Position numbers and translations under genes: made by a program. The notes beneath the pieces were generated by a model, which worked only from the letters and a program-made list of their open reading frames with translations, ran no database searches and was not told the origin of the DNA. Positions 1-7,041 of a DNA stretch of 8,217 bases are shown one piece after another. Each line of letters begins with the position of its first letter. The first letter of the stretch is position 1. The stretch comes from Campylobacter sp. GTDB taxonomy: Bacteria; Campylobacterota; Campylobacteria; Campylobacterales; Campylobacteraceae. The stretch lies in contig JAILCJ010000201.1 of the NCBI GenBank assembly GCA_024680445.1, positions 1 to 8,217 of the forward strand, written 5' to 3'.

Positions 1-429
1 TCGAGCATTTATGCCTTTTTCTTCATACAATGCAATATCATCGACATAATGGGGATTCTTTTTCTTACTTTCACTAATTAATCGAGAAATAAGTTTGGCG
101 TCAGAATTTTTGTGCGAACAAAGTAAAGAAATGAAATTTAAATAAATTTTTGCTTCTTTGCTAATTTCTTTACCATTTTTTGGCGGTATACTCAAAAGAC
201 AAAACATCTCTATGGCCTCGCTAAGTTCTGTGTTTTTTTTATTTTTATCGCTAACGATGGCAAGTAATTCTTGTATAGGTTTTGGTTTTAAAGCGGGTGT
301 CAAATTTGTTGGTGAAGCTACCAAAGTAGATGTTTTGGTGTTTTTACCTAACTTCAACACAAAAAATACAAGTGCCCCAAGTAAGGCTAAAAACACCAAG
401 ATAAGCAAAATTATAAAAAAAATTCTCAA
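1..429 (-). CDS. Unrecognised single-pass membrane-anchored protein, C-terminus cut by the window edge
   Basis: This is an open frame of 143 codons running off the left edge with no stop. It lies in the same frame as ccsBA: after the ccsBA stop TAA comes one AAT codon and then a TTG, which I take as the start. An AAGG at 439-442, inside the end of ccsBA, sits 9 bases upstream as a modest ribosome binding site. No ATG occurs before residue 75, and the hydrophobic segment begins right after the TTG, so a later start would destroy it. Residues 3-25 form one strongly hydrophobic helix (RIFFIILLILVFLALLG), followed by Lys residues and a Pro/Thr/Lys-rich linker (about 29-51). From about residue 52 a charged, probably helical domain begins, with two Cys (77, 104) and a Lys-rich stretch near 122. 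I recognise no family. The position suggests co-expression with ccsBA, but a role in cytochrome maturation is only inference. Confidence 0.75.
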   Translation of the reverse strand, partial: MRIFFIILLILVFLALLGALVFFVLKLGKNTKTSTLVASPTNLTPALKPKPIQELLAIVSDKNKKNTELSEAIEMFCLLSIPPKNGKEISKEAKIYLNFISLLCSHKNSDAKLISRLISESKKKNPHYVDDIALYEEKGINAR

Positions 430-432
430 ATT

Positions 433-3400
433 TTATAGCCTTGCACAAAGTTTACGTTTAGTGTAAGCATAAACACTTAGCACACACATGATAGCAAAGA
501 TGACATAAATAAAATTTGGTATAGGAATCGGGTCGCCAGAGGCATAAGAGTGCATGCCACTAAGATAAAAATTGACACCAAAATATGTCATCAAAATACT
601 CCAATACGCAAACATAGACGCCACAGCAAAGACAAACTGATTGTTAAATTTCGGCACAAATCTTAGGTGCAAAACTATGGCATAAACCAAAATCGATATC
701 AAAGACCAAGTTTCTTTACTATCCCAGCCCCAGTATCGTCCCCAGCTCTCGTTTGCCCAAACGCCACCAAGAAAATTGCCAAGGGTTAAAAGACTAATGC
801 CAAGTATCATAGCCATTTCATTTATACGCGTTGCTTCTGTGATATTTCGTGAAATTTCTGCCTTTGGTTTTTTGCTATTTTGCAAACATATAAGCACCAA
901 TACAAAAAAGCCAAGCAAGGCACAAAGCCCCAAGAATCCGTAACTAGCCGTTATAACCGAAACATGTATTGTAAGCCAGTAACTTTTTAAAACTGGTACC
1001 AAATTTGTTATTTGCGGATCTAACCAGCTTAAATGAGCGACAAAAAGCGTAACACCAGCCAAGATATAAGTAAGCGAAATAGCGATAGGACTATGCTTAG
1101 CAAAGACAAGTCCAGAAAGCCCTAAGGCCCACGCTATATAAATCATAGACTCATACGAATTGCTCCATGGAGCGTGTTGAGCGATATACCAACGAAGCAA
1201 AAGTCCAAAGCTAAGCAAAGCAAAGGCGGCTATGTTTATGTAGTTTATATATTTTACGGCTTTGCTGATATTTGTGCGTGGAGCTAGCATTTTAACAAAA
1301 ACAAAGATTAACAAAACAAAGCCACTTAGCAAATAAACAGATGTCAAGCGATCGAAAATTTTAAGTTTATTAAACAAAATTTCTGTATAAATTCTAGCCT
1401 TGCTCGGTATGATCTGAGCACCAAATTTGTTTTGATAGTTTATGATTTCATCTAAGGCTTTGTTTGCTTTGTCCCATTTTTGGGCGTAAATATCTTCATT
1501 TTTTGAATTTTCTTCTCCAACTTGTATGGCCTCATCAAGCGATTCAAAATAATTTTTCATCATCAAAGAAATTTCACTGCCTTGATTTTTATCTAGATTC
1601 ATCATCGCAGAATACGGCGAATACCAAGCATTGTTCGGATCATTTTTCTTTGGAAAAACATTAAAAAATTCGCCCATAAATGCATAATAAAAAACATTTA
1701 CCCTTTCATCGGCTTTAATGGCTTCTTTATCAAAAGTCGTGCGAGAACCCGGATGTTTGCGGCTTGCTTGTTCTGTCACGCGTCTAAGTTTATAGTTATT
1801 TTCTTTGCCATCAAATTTGAAAAAATCGCTAAATCTAGCGTATTTTTGAGTAGGCATAAGTCCCAAAGTTTCTTTTAGCTCTGGACTATTTCCGATAGCA
1901 ATAATGGCTTCATTTTGCCAAAATTGCGGTGTTAGCATTATGCTTAGCAAAATTTGATTCGAATTTAATCCATTGACTTCATCTTTGCGATGAATTTTAT
2001 TTAAAAGCTCCCTACTTAACGTGTCAAAAGGCTTTATACGCCCATCTTGAGACTGAACTAAAATTTTAGCTAATTTTGAAGCGTGATCTTTATCTATATA
2101 TGGTTCGTTGGCTAAAATTTCGCCCCTAAAACAGCAAAAAAACAACATCAAACTCATAAAGGCGGTTTTTTTAGCATTTGCCTCATTTACCAAACGCGCC
2201 AATTTAGAAAATCTCGAAGCTGGATTTAAAATATTTAGCAAAAATCCAAGTCCAAGCAAAAAGTAACCTATATAAGTTGGCGTTTTACCGGGGTCTTTAT
2301 TTACAGACAATATCGTGCCTTTCTCGTCTTTATCGTATGAATTTTGAAAGAATCTGTATCCGTCATGATCAAGCACATGATTCATATAAATTTTATACTC
2401 ATACTCCGCAACTCTTGGATCTTTTACCACTATATAACTTGAAAACTCCATAGGGGAATTTGAACCGGGATATCTAGCCAACTCAAAGTCTTTTAGGTAA
2501 ATTTGAAAAGGCAATTTTACGCTTTGCAAGCCCCAACTTAGCAAAAAAACCTCATCTGCTAACACAACTTTGTTTACTTTGGCAAGATTGTAAAACAGCA
2601 CGACTTCTTTACTTTCGTTTTGATAGCTAAGCTCGGCAACGATAGCGTCTGTTTCGCTTTTTGCAACAGAAACTATCTTGCGAGATGATTTAGGCGATGC
2701 GTAAGGTATAGAAAAATTTACGCCCTCTATGGTGTAAAGCTTTTTTTCTATCTTGTTTTGGCTTTTGGCTTTTAAGCTAACTTCATCAAAAACACCGACA
2801 CTAACGCTTGGCTCGAACATAATCTCATCGCCTTTTGTATAAAACTTCACTTGTTTTTTGTTTTTGCTGGTATTGTTGTTTAGTGAATAATCAACCCCAT
2901 CAAGCGTTAAAATTTCGCCGTCATTTAATGTAGCTTCGTGTTTTTCGCCATTATATGTAAAAACTATCTCGACTATGGCTTTGCCGTTTTTATCATCAAC
3001 ATATTTATAACCAGCACTAGCGACATAATCTTTAAATTTCAACTTAGCTTTACCCTTTGGCAAGGCTAATTCAAGGCTAAAACCAGAGTTACTGCCGTCA
3101 TTTTCACGCACTTTCATGGCATTAAGTTCACCATTTTCATTAAGCACGCTCATAGAAACATAGCTATCTCTTGTCATCACTATATCGCTTTGAGTGTTTT
3201 CTTTTATATAAATAGTGCCCTCAAAACCAAAATAACGAGTGATACCGGCTCCAACAAGGATAAATAAAAAACTTAGGTGAAAAAGCAAAGACGGAAGTTT
3301 TTTGAAATTTATCAAGCCGTATGCATAAATATTGTAAATCAAATTTATACCAAGCAAAAGTTGTATAAAACCAAACCATTTTGTTCCATACACCATGCCC

Positions 3401-3522
3401 CATGCAACGGCTGTAGATTTAACACTTTCTATAATAGTTGCAATCGCACAAGAAAAAGCAAAAATACCAAAAAGCACGATAGCACTACTCATGCTAAGAA
3501 AATACTTTTTGAAAAAACTCAT
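433..3522 (-). CDS. ccsBA: Fused ResB/CcsB-CcsA cytochrome c synthase (system II cytochrome c biogenesis)
   Basis: This protein (1029 aa from the ATG) carries haem across the inner membrane and ligates it to CXXCH motifs of periplasmic apocytochromes c. The N-terminal half is CcsB/ResB-like: membrane helices near 11-32, 47-69 and 75-95, a large periplasmic beta-rich domain (about 100-415), and a closing helix at 416-432. A further hydrophobic stretch (451-467) leads into a second periplasmic region (about 470-720, containing GRIKPFDTLSREL). The C-terminal half is the CcsA haem-handling core with about nine hydrophobic segments and the tryptophan-rich WWD signature WANESWGRYWGWDSKETW at 922-939. 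Conserved histidines expected of the family are visible: H82 in helix 3 (LLFHLSF), H853 (WLTIHV), H952 (VLHLRF) and H991 (GMHSYA). Their spacing fits the haem-ligand histidines I recall from the Helicobacter hepaticus protein. The frame extends 3 bases further to a TTG, but AAGGA at 3528-3532 lies 5 bases before this ATG, so the ATG is preferred. It lies 50 bases after livF. No frameshift or missing key residue was seen. Confidence 0.96.
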   Translation of the reverse strand: MSFFKKYFLSMSSAIVLFGIFAFSCAIATIIESVKSTAVAWGMVYGTKWFGFIQLLLGINLIYNIYAYGLINFKKLPSLLFHLSFLFILVGAGITRYFGFEGTIYIKENTQSDIVMTRDSYVSMSVLNENGELNAMKVRENDGSNSGFSLELALPKGKAKLKFKDYVASAGYKYVDDKNGKAIVEIVFTYNGEKHEATLNDGEILTLDGVDYSLNNNTSKNKKQVKFYTKGDEIMFEPSVSVGVFDEVSLKAKSQNKIEKKLYTIEGVNFSIPYASPKSSRKIVSVAKSETDAIVAELSYQNESKEVVLFYNLAKVNKVVLADEVFLLSWGLQSVKLPFQIYLKDFELARYPGSNSPMEFSSYIVVKDPRVAEYEYKIYMNHVLDHDGYRFFQNSYDKDEKGTILSVNKDPGKTPTYIGYFLLGLGFLLNILNPASRFSKLARLVNEANAKKTAFMSLMLFFCCFRGEILANEPYIDKDHASKLAKILVQSQDGRIKPFDTLSRELLNKIHRKDEVNGLNSNQILLSIMLTPQFWQNEAIIAIGNSPELKETLGLMPTQKYARFSDFFKFDGKENNYKLRRVTEQASRKHPGSRTTFDKEAIKADERVNVFYYAFMGEFFNVFPKKNDPNNAWYSPYSAMMNLDKNQGSEISLMMKNYFESLDEAIQVGEENSKNEDIYAQKWDKANKALDEIINYQNKFGAQIIPSKARIYTEILFNKLKIFDRLTSVYLLSGFVLLIFVFVKMLAPRTNISKAVKYINYINIAAFALLSFGLLLRWYIAQHAPWSNSYESMIYIAWALGLSGLVFAKHSPIAISLTYILAGVTLFVAHLSWLDPQITNLVPVLKSYWLTIHVSVITASYGFLGLCALLGFFVLVLICLQNSKKPKAEISRNITEATRINEMAMILGISLLTLGNFLGGVWANESWGRYWGWDSKETWSLISILVYAIVLHLRFVPKFNNQFVFAVASMFAYWSILMTYFGVNFYLSGMHSYASGDPIPIPNFIYVIFAIMCVLSVYAYTKRKLCARL

Positions 3523-3527
3523 CAATT

Positions 3528-3532
3528 TCCTT
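3528..3532 (-). promoter_or_regulatory. Ribosome binding site deciding the ccsBA start
   Basis: AAGGA on the minus strand is followed by a 5-base spacer (AATTG) and then ATG at 3522. The alternative TTG at 3525 would leave only 2 bases of spacing, so the ATG is the better start. Confidence 0.75.
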
Positions 3533-3550
3533 TAAATTTTTTGTAATTGT

Positions 3551-3556
3551 ATAATA
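3551..3556 (-). promoter_or_regulatory. Possible -10 box of a ccsBA promoter in the livF-ccsBA gap
   Basis: The 50-base gap between livF and ccsBA is very AT-rich and contains TATTAT on the minus strand, one mismatch from TATAAT, about 28 bases upstream of the ccsBA ATG. Campylobacter housekeeping promoters often lack a clear -35 box, so this could give ccsBA an additional promoter of its own. In such AT-rich DNA the match may be chance. No terminator-like hairpin is present in the gap, so read-through from livF is also expected. Confidence 0.25.
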
Positions 3557-3572
3557 TTTATTTAAATGTTTT

Positions 3573-4268
3573 CTAGGCACCTAAATATTTTTTCTTAATT
3601 TCAGGGTTGGCTATAAGTTCGCTACCAGTGCCATGCATGACTATGTGTCCGTTTTCTAAAACATAAGCACGATCGCTTATTTTAAGAGCTCCATAAGCAT
3701 TTTGTTCGACTAACAAGATAGTAATGCCTTCGTTTTTTAGCCTTATAATGATATCAAAAACCTCACCAACTATTTTTGGTGCCAAACCGAGACTCGGCTC
3801 ATCAAGCATTAAGAGTTTTGGTTCACTCATCAAGGCTCTCGATATCGCAAGCATCTGTGCTTCTCCGCCACTAAGTGTGCCTGCTAATTGATAACGCTTG
3901 TCTTTTAGTCTTGGAAAAAGTTCATACATGGTATCTTTTAAATGCTCGTAATTTTCGTCATTATTAAAAGCGCCGATACGCAAATTTTCTTCAACGCTAA
4001 GATTCACAAACACTCGCCTGCCCTCTGGTACAAGCGAAATTCCAAGCTTAACAAGGGAGTGAGTAAGGTGTCTTCTAGTGTCATAACCCAAGAAATTTAT
4101 CTCTCCGCTTCGTTTTACAGAATTTATCAAGGCATTTAAAGTCGAAGTTTTACCGGCACCATTTGAGCCAAGTATACTTACTATCTCGCCTGTGCCAACT
4201 TCAAAATTTATACCCCTTACCGCCTCTATCACGCCGTATTTTACATGTAAATTTCTAACACTTATCAT
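3573..4268 (-). CDS. livF: Branched-chain amino acid ABC transporter, ATP-binding protein LivF
   Basis: This is one of the two ATPase subunits that drive LivHM on the cytoplasmic face of the inner membrane. The 231-aa length is typical of LivF. Visible motifs are Walker A GSNGAGKT (34-41), the LivF hallmark PEGRRVF after the Q-loop region (81-87), ABC signature LSGGE (132-136), Walker B LLMLDEP with D156/E157, and the C-terminal YVLENGHIV segment (202-210). The switch (H-loop) position is Gln189 in LLVEQN, as I recall also for E. coli LivF, so this is a family trait and not damage. After LSGGE comes AQML, where E. coli LivF has QQML. The ATG overlaps the livG stop (ATGA), implying translational coupling; GGGAG at 4279-4283 lies a rather long 10 bases upstream. 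The gene ends with TAG, 50 bases before ccsBA. Confidence 0.96.
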   Translation of the reverse strand: MISVRNLHVKYGVIEAVRGINFEVGTGEIVSILGSNGAGKTSTLNALINSVKRSGEINFLGYDTRRHLTHSLVKLGISLVPEGRRVFVNLSVEENLRIGAFNNDENYEHLKDTMYELFPRLKDKRYQLAGTLSGGEAQMLAISRALMSEPKLLMLDEPSLGLAPKIVGEVFDIIIRLKNEGITILLVEQNAYGALKISDRAYVLENGHIVMHGTGSELIANPEIKKKYLGA

Positions 4269-5029
4269 TCTACAAAATCTCCCAAATACGCTGTGATTAC
4301 TTCTGGATTTTTAACCGCTTCATTTGGTTTGCCTTCAAAAATCACCTTACCATAATCAAGCACTAAAACCCTATCGCAAAGACGATTTACAAATTTCATA
4401 TCATGCTCTATCAAAAGCACGCTTATACCGCGTTTTTCACGCAAAGCAAATATCAAATTTGCAAGTTCATCACTTTCTGTTGCGTTCATACCAGCTGCTG
4501 GTTCATCAAGCAAAAGTAGTTTTGGTTTAGTCGCCAAAGCACGGGCTATTTCGACCTTTCGTTGCTGTCCATAACTTAGATCGCTAGCCTTAGACTTAGC
4601 AAATTTTGCTATATCAAGTTCTTCAAGTAACTCCATGGCTTCGTGTTTTGCCCTTTTTTCCGCACTCCAAAATCGTCCTAAATGCAAAAAAGCTTCGACG
4701 GTTGTATATTTTATAGATCTATCAAAACCGATAAGCACATTTTCAAGCACATTTAAAGAGCTAAAAAGGCGAATATTTTGAAATGTTCTAGCAACGCCTA
4801 AATGAACGATTTTGTTTGATTTTTTATTTGTTATATCCTTGCCATCAAGCAAAACTTTACCGCTACTTGGCTCGTAAGCACCGGTTATAATGTTAAACAT
4901 GGTAGTTTTTCCGGCACCATTTGGACCGATAAGACCGAAAATTTCACCTTTTCGTATAGAAAAACTAGTCGGACTTATAGCCTTAACTCCGCCAAAATTT
5001 TTACTTATATTTTCTAGTTGCAGTATCAT
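4265..5029 (-). CDS. livG: Branched-chain amino acid ABC transporter, ATP-binding protein LivG
   Basis: This is the second ATPase subunit and the expected partner of LivF. The 254-aa protein shows Walker A GPNGAGKT (35-42), Q-loop ARTFQNIRLF with Q84, the LivG-type ABC signature LSYGQQR (151-157), Walker B LLLLDEPAAGMN with D175/E176, and the switch histidine H209 in LLIEHDM. It therefore has the canonical catalytic set, in contrast to LivF, which has Gln at the switch position. The insert between the Q-loop and the signature (about 100-148) is the usual LivG extension. The start ATG overlaps the livM stop by four bases, and its own TGA overlaps the livF ATG. No strong Shine-Dalgarno sequence precedes the ATG (only TTTAGAAA), so translation probably depends on ribosomes finishing livM. 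Confidence 0.97.
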   Translation of the reverse strand: MILQLENISKNFGGVKAISPTSFSIRKGEIFGLIGPNGAGKTTMFNIITGAYEPSSGKVLLDGKDITNKKSNKIVHLGVARTFQNIRLFSSLNVLENVLIGFDRSIKYTTVEAFLHLGRFWSAEKRAKHEAMELLEELDIAKFAKSKASDLSYGQQRKVEIARALATKPKLLLLDEPAAGMNATESDELANLIFALREKRGISVLLIEHDMKFVNRLCDRVLVLDYGKVIFEGKPNEAVKNPEVITAYLGDFVE

Positions 5030-6060
5030 TTTCTAAACCATTTTTTAAATTTTATATCTAACAATTCTTTTTTGCCCATTATGCCCTCTCTTGCAAAAAG
5101 CATAACAAGGATAAGCACAACAGAGAACACAACCATTCTAAATCCTGGCAAAGCTGGCGTTTGATAACCAAAAATCTCCATAGGCTCGTCTAAGAATCTA
5201 AGCCACTCACTACCACCCATGACTAACACCGTGCCGATGATAGCCCCTGTCGTGCTACCAAGTCCGCCAAGAACGATGATGATAAGAAGTTGGAAGGTAA
5301 AGAAAAAGGTAAATTGATCTGGTGAAACAGAACCGAGCAAACATACCAAAAGTGCCCCGCCAATGCCTTCAAAAAATGCCGAAGTACAAAAGGCAAGGGT
5401 TTTTATCTTAAAGGTATTTATACCCATGGCATGAGCCGCGTCCTCGTCGTCTCTTACAGCCTTCATGGCTCTACCAAATTTAGAATAAATCAAATTTAAA
5501 ATCGCGATTATAGTAATAACCGCCGCTCCGCCTGTATAGTAAATATTTGAGTGAAGCGGAATTTCGTTTAGTCCTAACGATCCATTTGTCCAAGACGGGG
5601 CATTTATCGCACAAATTTGTATGATAAAACCAAAACCAAGCGTAACTATGGCTAGATAATCGCCCCTAACACGAAAGACCGGAAAAGATAAAATCAAAGC
5701 CAATAATGCCGCCCCAAGACCAGCCAAAAACATAGCCAAGAAAAAATTTGACGAATAAAAAGCTAAAACAATAGCATTTGGATCTTGTATGTAAAACTGG
5801 GCACTTTTTGCATCTGGCGAAAGCAACAAAAGTGCTGCTATATACGCACCCACCGCAACAAAACCATTTGGTTCTAGGCTAAACTGCCCTGTAACGCCGT
5901 TTATAAGATTGTAACTAGCAGCAAGTATTATAAAAATAGCGATATTATTTACTATGCTAAGGCTATACTCATCAAAGATAAAATTTGATAAATATATAAA
6001 AACAACAGCACTAAGTAAAAAAATAAAATGCAAAATTTTTGTTTTTAAATAATTACTCAT
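5026..6060 (-). CDS. livM: Branched-chain amino acid ABC transporter, permease LivM
   Basis: This is one of the two inner-membrane permease subunits forming the substrate channel. The 344-aa protein has a run of hydrophobic helices, roughly 10-30, 34-54, 66-82, 104-128, 134-150, 178-193, 222-244, 250-284 and 307-323. Family motifs include GFVAVGAYIAALL (66-78), RGDYLAIVTLGFG (132-144), the cytoplasmic ATPase-contact loop GRAMKAVRDDEDAAHAMGI (196-214), and GGLGSTTGAIIGT (265-277). The basic C-terminal tail (KKELLDIKFKKWFRK) is probably cytoplasmic. The ATG lies 8 bases after livH, and its AGGGG ribosome binding site overlaps the livH TAG stop, so the two permeases are likely coupled. The region before GFVAVGAY reads SLEPN, where many LivM proteins have SLGHA; this looks like a lineage variant. 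Confidence 0.95.
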   Translation of the reverse strand: MSNYLKTKILHFIFLLSAVVFIYLSNFIFDEYSLSIVNNIAIFIILAASYNLINGVTGQFSLEPNGFVAVGAYIAALLLLSPDAKSAQFYIQDPNAIVLAFYSSNFFLAMFLAGLGAALLALILSFPVFRVRGDYLAIVTLGFGFIIQICAINAPSWTNGSLGLNEIPLHSNIYYTGGAAVITIIAILNLIYSKFGRAMKAVRDDEDAAHAMGINTFKIKTLAFCTSAFFEGIGGALLVCLLGSVSPDQFTFFFTFQLLIIIVLGGLGSTTGAIIGTVLVMGGSEWLRFLDEPMEIFGYQTPALPGFRMVVFSVVLILVMLFAREGIMGKKELLDIKFKKWFRK

Positions 6061-6068
6061 ACTCGCCC

Positions 6069-6965
6069 CTAAAATCTACTTTTTTCAAAATTTATACCCA
6101 AAATTCCAGTTGGTTTAAACAGCAAAACAAAAATCAAAAATATAAAGGCAAAAGCGTCTTTAAAACCAGCCAATTCAGGTATAAATGCAACCACAACTAC
6201 TTCTGTGAAACCTATGATAAAACCACCTATAACAGCACCGCCAACCGAGCCTATGCCCCCAAGCACAGCAGCCGCGAAGGCTTTTAAACCTATCAAAACA
6301 CCCATTAATGGGTCTACCGAAGGATAACTAACCGCCCAAAATGCACCAGCTATCGCCGCCAAAGACGAACCAATCGCAAAAACTATGGCTATAATGAAAT
6401 TTGCGTCTATACCCATCAAATTTACGGTTTGTATATCAAAAGCAAGGGCACGAATCGCCATGCCGTATTTTGTTTTATAAAGCACATAAAGCACAAAAGC
6501 AAGCAAGACAAGCGTAACTATCGGAACTATAATCGTAACCGTGGTTATGGTTACATCACCAAAATTTATAATTTGCTCCATAAATTTTGGCACCGGAAAA
6601 GCACGTGGAGTGCCACCAAAAATGACATTAAAAATATTTTCAAGCAAAAAACTAATACCGATAGCGGTTATAAGCAAAGAAATTCTAGGGGCTTTTCGCA
6701 GCGGCTTATATGCGATTTTATCGGTTGCTATGCCTATGAGTGCTGAAACAATAGCAGCTATCACCAAGGCAGCAACAAAGGGTAAATGCAAGCTTGTCAT
6801 AGAAAACAAAGCAACATAAGCACCAACCATCATGATATCGCCGTGAGCGAAATTTATGAGCCTTAAAACCCCATAAACCATGGTGTAGCCAATAGCTATC
6901 AGGGCATACATAGACCCAAGGCTAAAACCATTTACCATTTGCTGAAAAAAGGTAGAAGTATCCAA
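6069..6965 (-). CDS. livH: Branched-chain amino acid ABC transporter, permease LivH (TTG start)
   Basis: This is the second inner-membrane permease subunit, partner of LivM. The 298-aa protein is almost entirely hydrophobic helices. It carries the LivH hallmarks NGFSLGSMYALIAIGYTMVYG (12-32), LINFAHGDIMMVGAY (36-50), the cytoplasmic loop YGMAIRALAFDIQTVNLMGI (167-186), LGGIGSVGGAVIGG (235-248) and the C-terminal LLFKPTGILG (281-290). The start codon is TTG at 6963-6965. It is supported by GGAG at 6971-6974 with a 5-base spacer and by the N-terminal match to the usual LivH beginning; the first internal ATG (residue 10) would remove conserved sequence. The gene is separated from livK by 76 bases that hold two stem-loops, and it runs into livM with an 8-base gap. 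Confidence 0.95.
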   Translation of the reverse strand: MDTSTFFQQMVNGFSLGSMYALIAIGYTMVYGVLRLINFAHGDIMMVGAYVALFSMTSLHLPFVAALVIAAIVSALIGIATDKIAYKPLRKAPRISLLITAIGISFLLENIFNVIFGGTPRAFPVPKFMEQIINFGDVTITTVTIIVPIVTLVLLAFVLYVLYKTKYGMAIRALAFDIQTVNLMGIDANFIIAIVFAIGSSLAAIAGAFWAVSYPSVDPLMGVLIGLKAFAAAVLGGIGSVGGAVIGGFIIGFTEVVVVAFIPELAGFKDAFAFIFLIFVLLFKPTGILGINFEKSRF

Positions 6966-6970
6966 AGTAT

Positions 6971-6974
6971 CTCC
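6971..6974 (-). promoter_or_regulatory. Ribosome binding site supporting the livH TTG start
   Basis: GGAG on the minus strand ends 5 bases before the TTG at 6965. It lies only about 9 bases downstream of the base of an AT-rich stem-loop, so folding of that stem could influence access to the site. Confidence 0.7.
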
Positions 6975-6983
6975 AAATGAAAT

Positions 6984-7017
6984 TATATCTAAATATGCCT
7001 AAACATACTTAGATATA
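6984..7017 (-). promoter_or_regulatory. AT-rich 14-bp stem-loop in the livK-livH intergenic RNA
   Basis: On the minus-strand transcript, arm TATATCTAAGTATG (7017-7004) pairs with CATATTTAGATATA (6997-6984) around a 6-base loop TTTAGG. All 14 positions pair: 13 Watson-Crick and one G-U (7008 with 6993). On the opposite strand the same position would be an A-C mismatch, which favours an RNA structure in the liv transcript. The 3' side is followed by ATTTCATTT rather than a clean T-run. It could act as a weak terminator, an mRNA stabiliser for livK, or a modulator of livH translation. Confidence 0.6.
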
Positions 7018-7034
7018 GCCCCACAAATGGGGCT
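7017..7034 (-). terminator. GC-rich stem-loop after livK, possible partial terminator or mRNA stabiliser
   Basis: Eight bases after the livK stop the transcript contains AGCCCC-ATTTGT-GGGGCT, a perfect 6-bp GC-rich stem with a 6-base loop. Flanking GATA and TATC can extend it imperfectly. In the sense direction it is followed by ATATCT and not a T-run, so it is not a classical intrinsic terminator; the strand with a TTTT tail is the plus strand, where no gene ends. A partial stop or 3'-end protection would raise LivK output over the membrane subunits, as is common for binding-protein genes. Confidence 0.5.
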
Positions 7035-7041
7035 TTTATCG

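Noticed and set aside
158..466. Plus-strand open frame of 102 codons with a hydrophobic N-terminus
   Set aside because: It lies opposite the membrane-anchored minus-strand frame and the ccsBA end. It has no good ribosome binding site, and the minus-strand frame has a coherent anchor, linker and operon position.
3221..3403. Second minus-strand frame inside the start of ccsBA, considered as evidence of a frameshift
   Set aside because: The main ccsBA frame is uninterrupted and carries the expected helices and H82 here, so the alternative frame is incidental.
3550..3555. Perfect TATAAT on the plus strand in the livF-ccsBA gap, as an antisense promoter into livF
   Set aside because: The gap is extremely AT-rich, there is no supporting upstream element or plus-strand gene, and a 6-base match is expected by chance.
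6429..6819. Two overlapping plus-strand open frames inside livH
   Set aside because: They are antisense shadows of a clearly conserved permease gene, with low-complexity translations and no recognisable domain.
7017..7038. Plus-strand intrinsic terminator (GC stem followed by TTTT)
   Set aside because: The T-run is only four bases before an A, and no plus-strand gene ends there; the hairpin is more sensibly read in the livK transcript.
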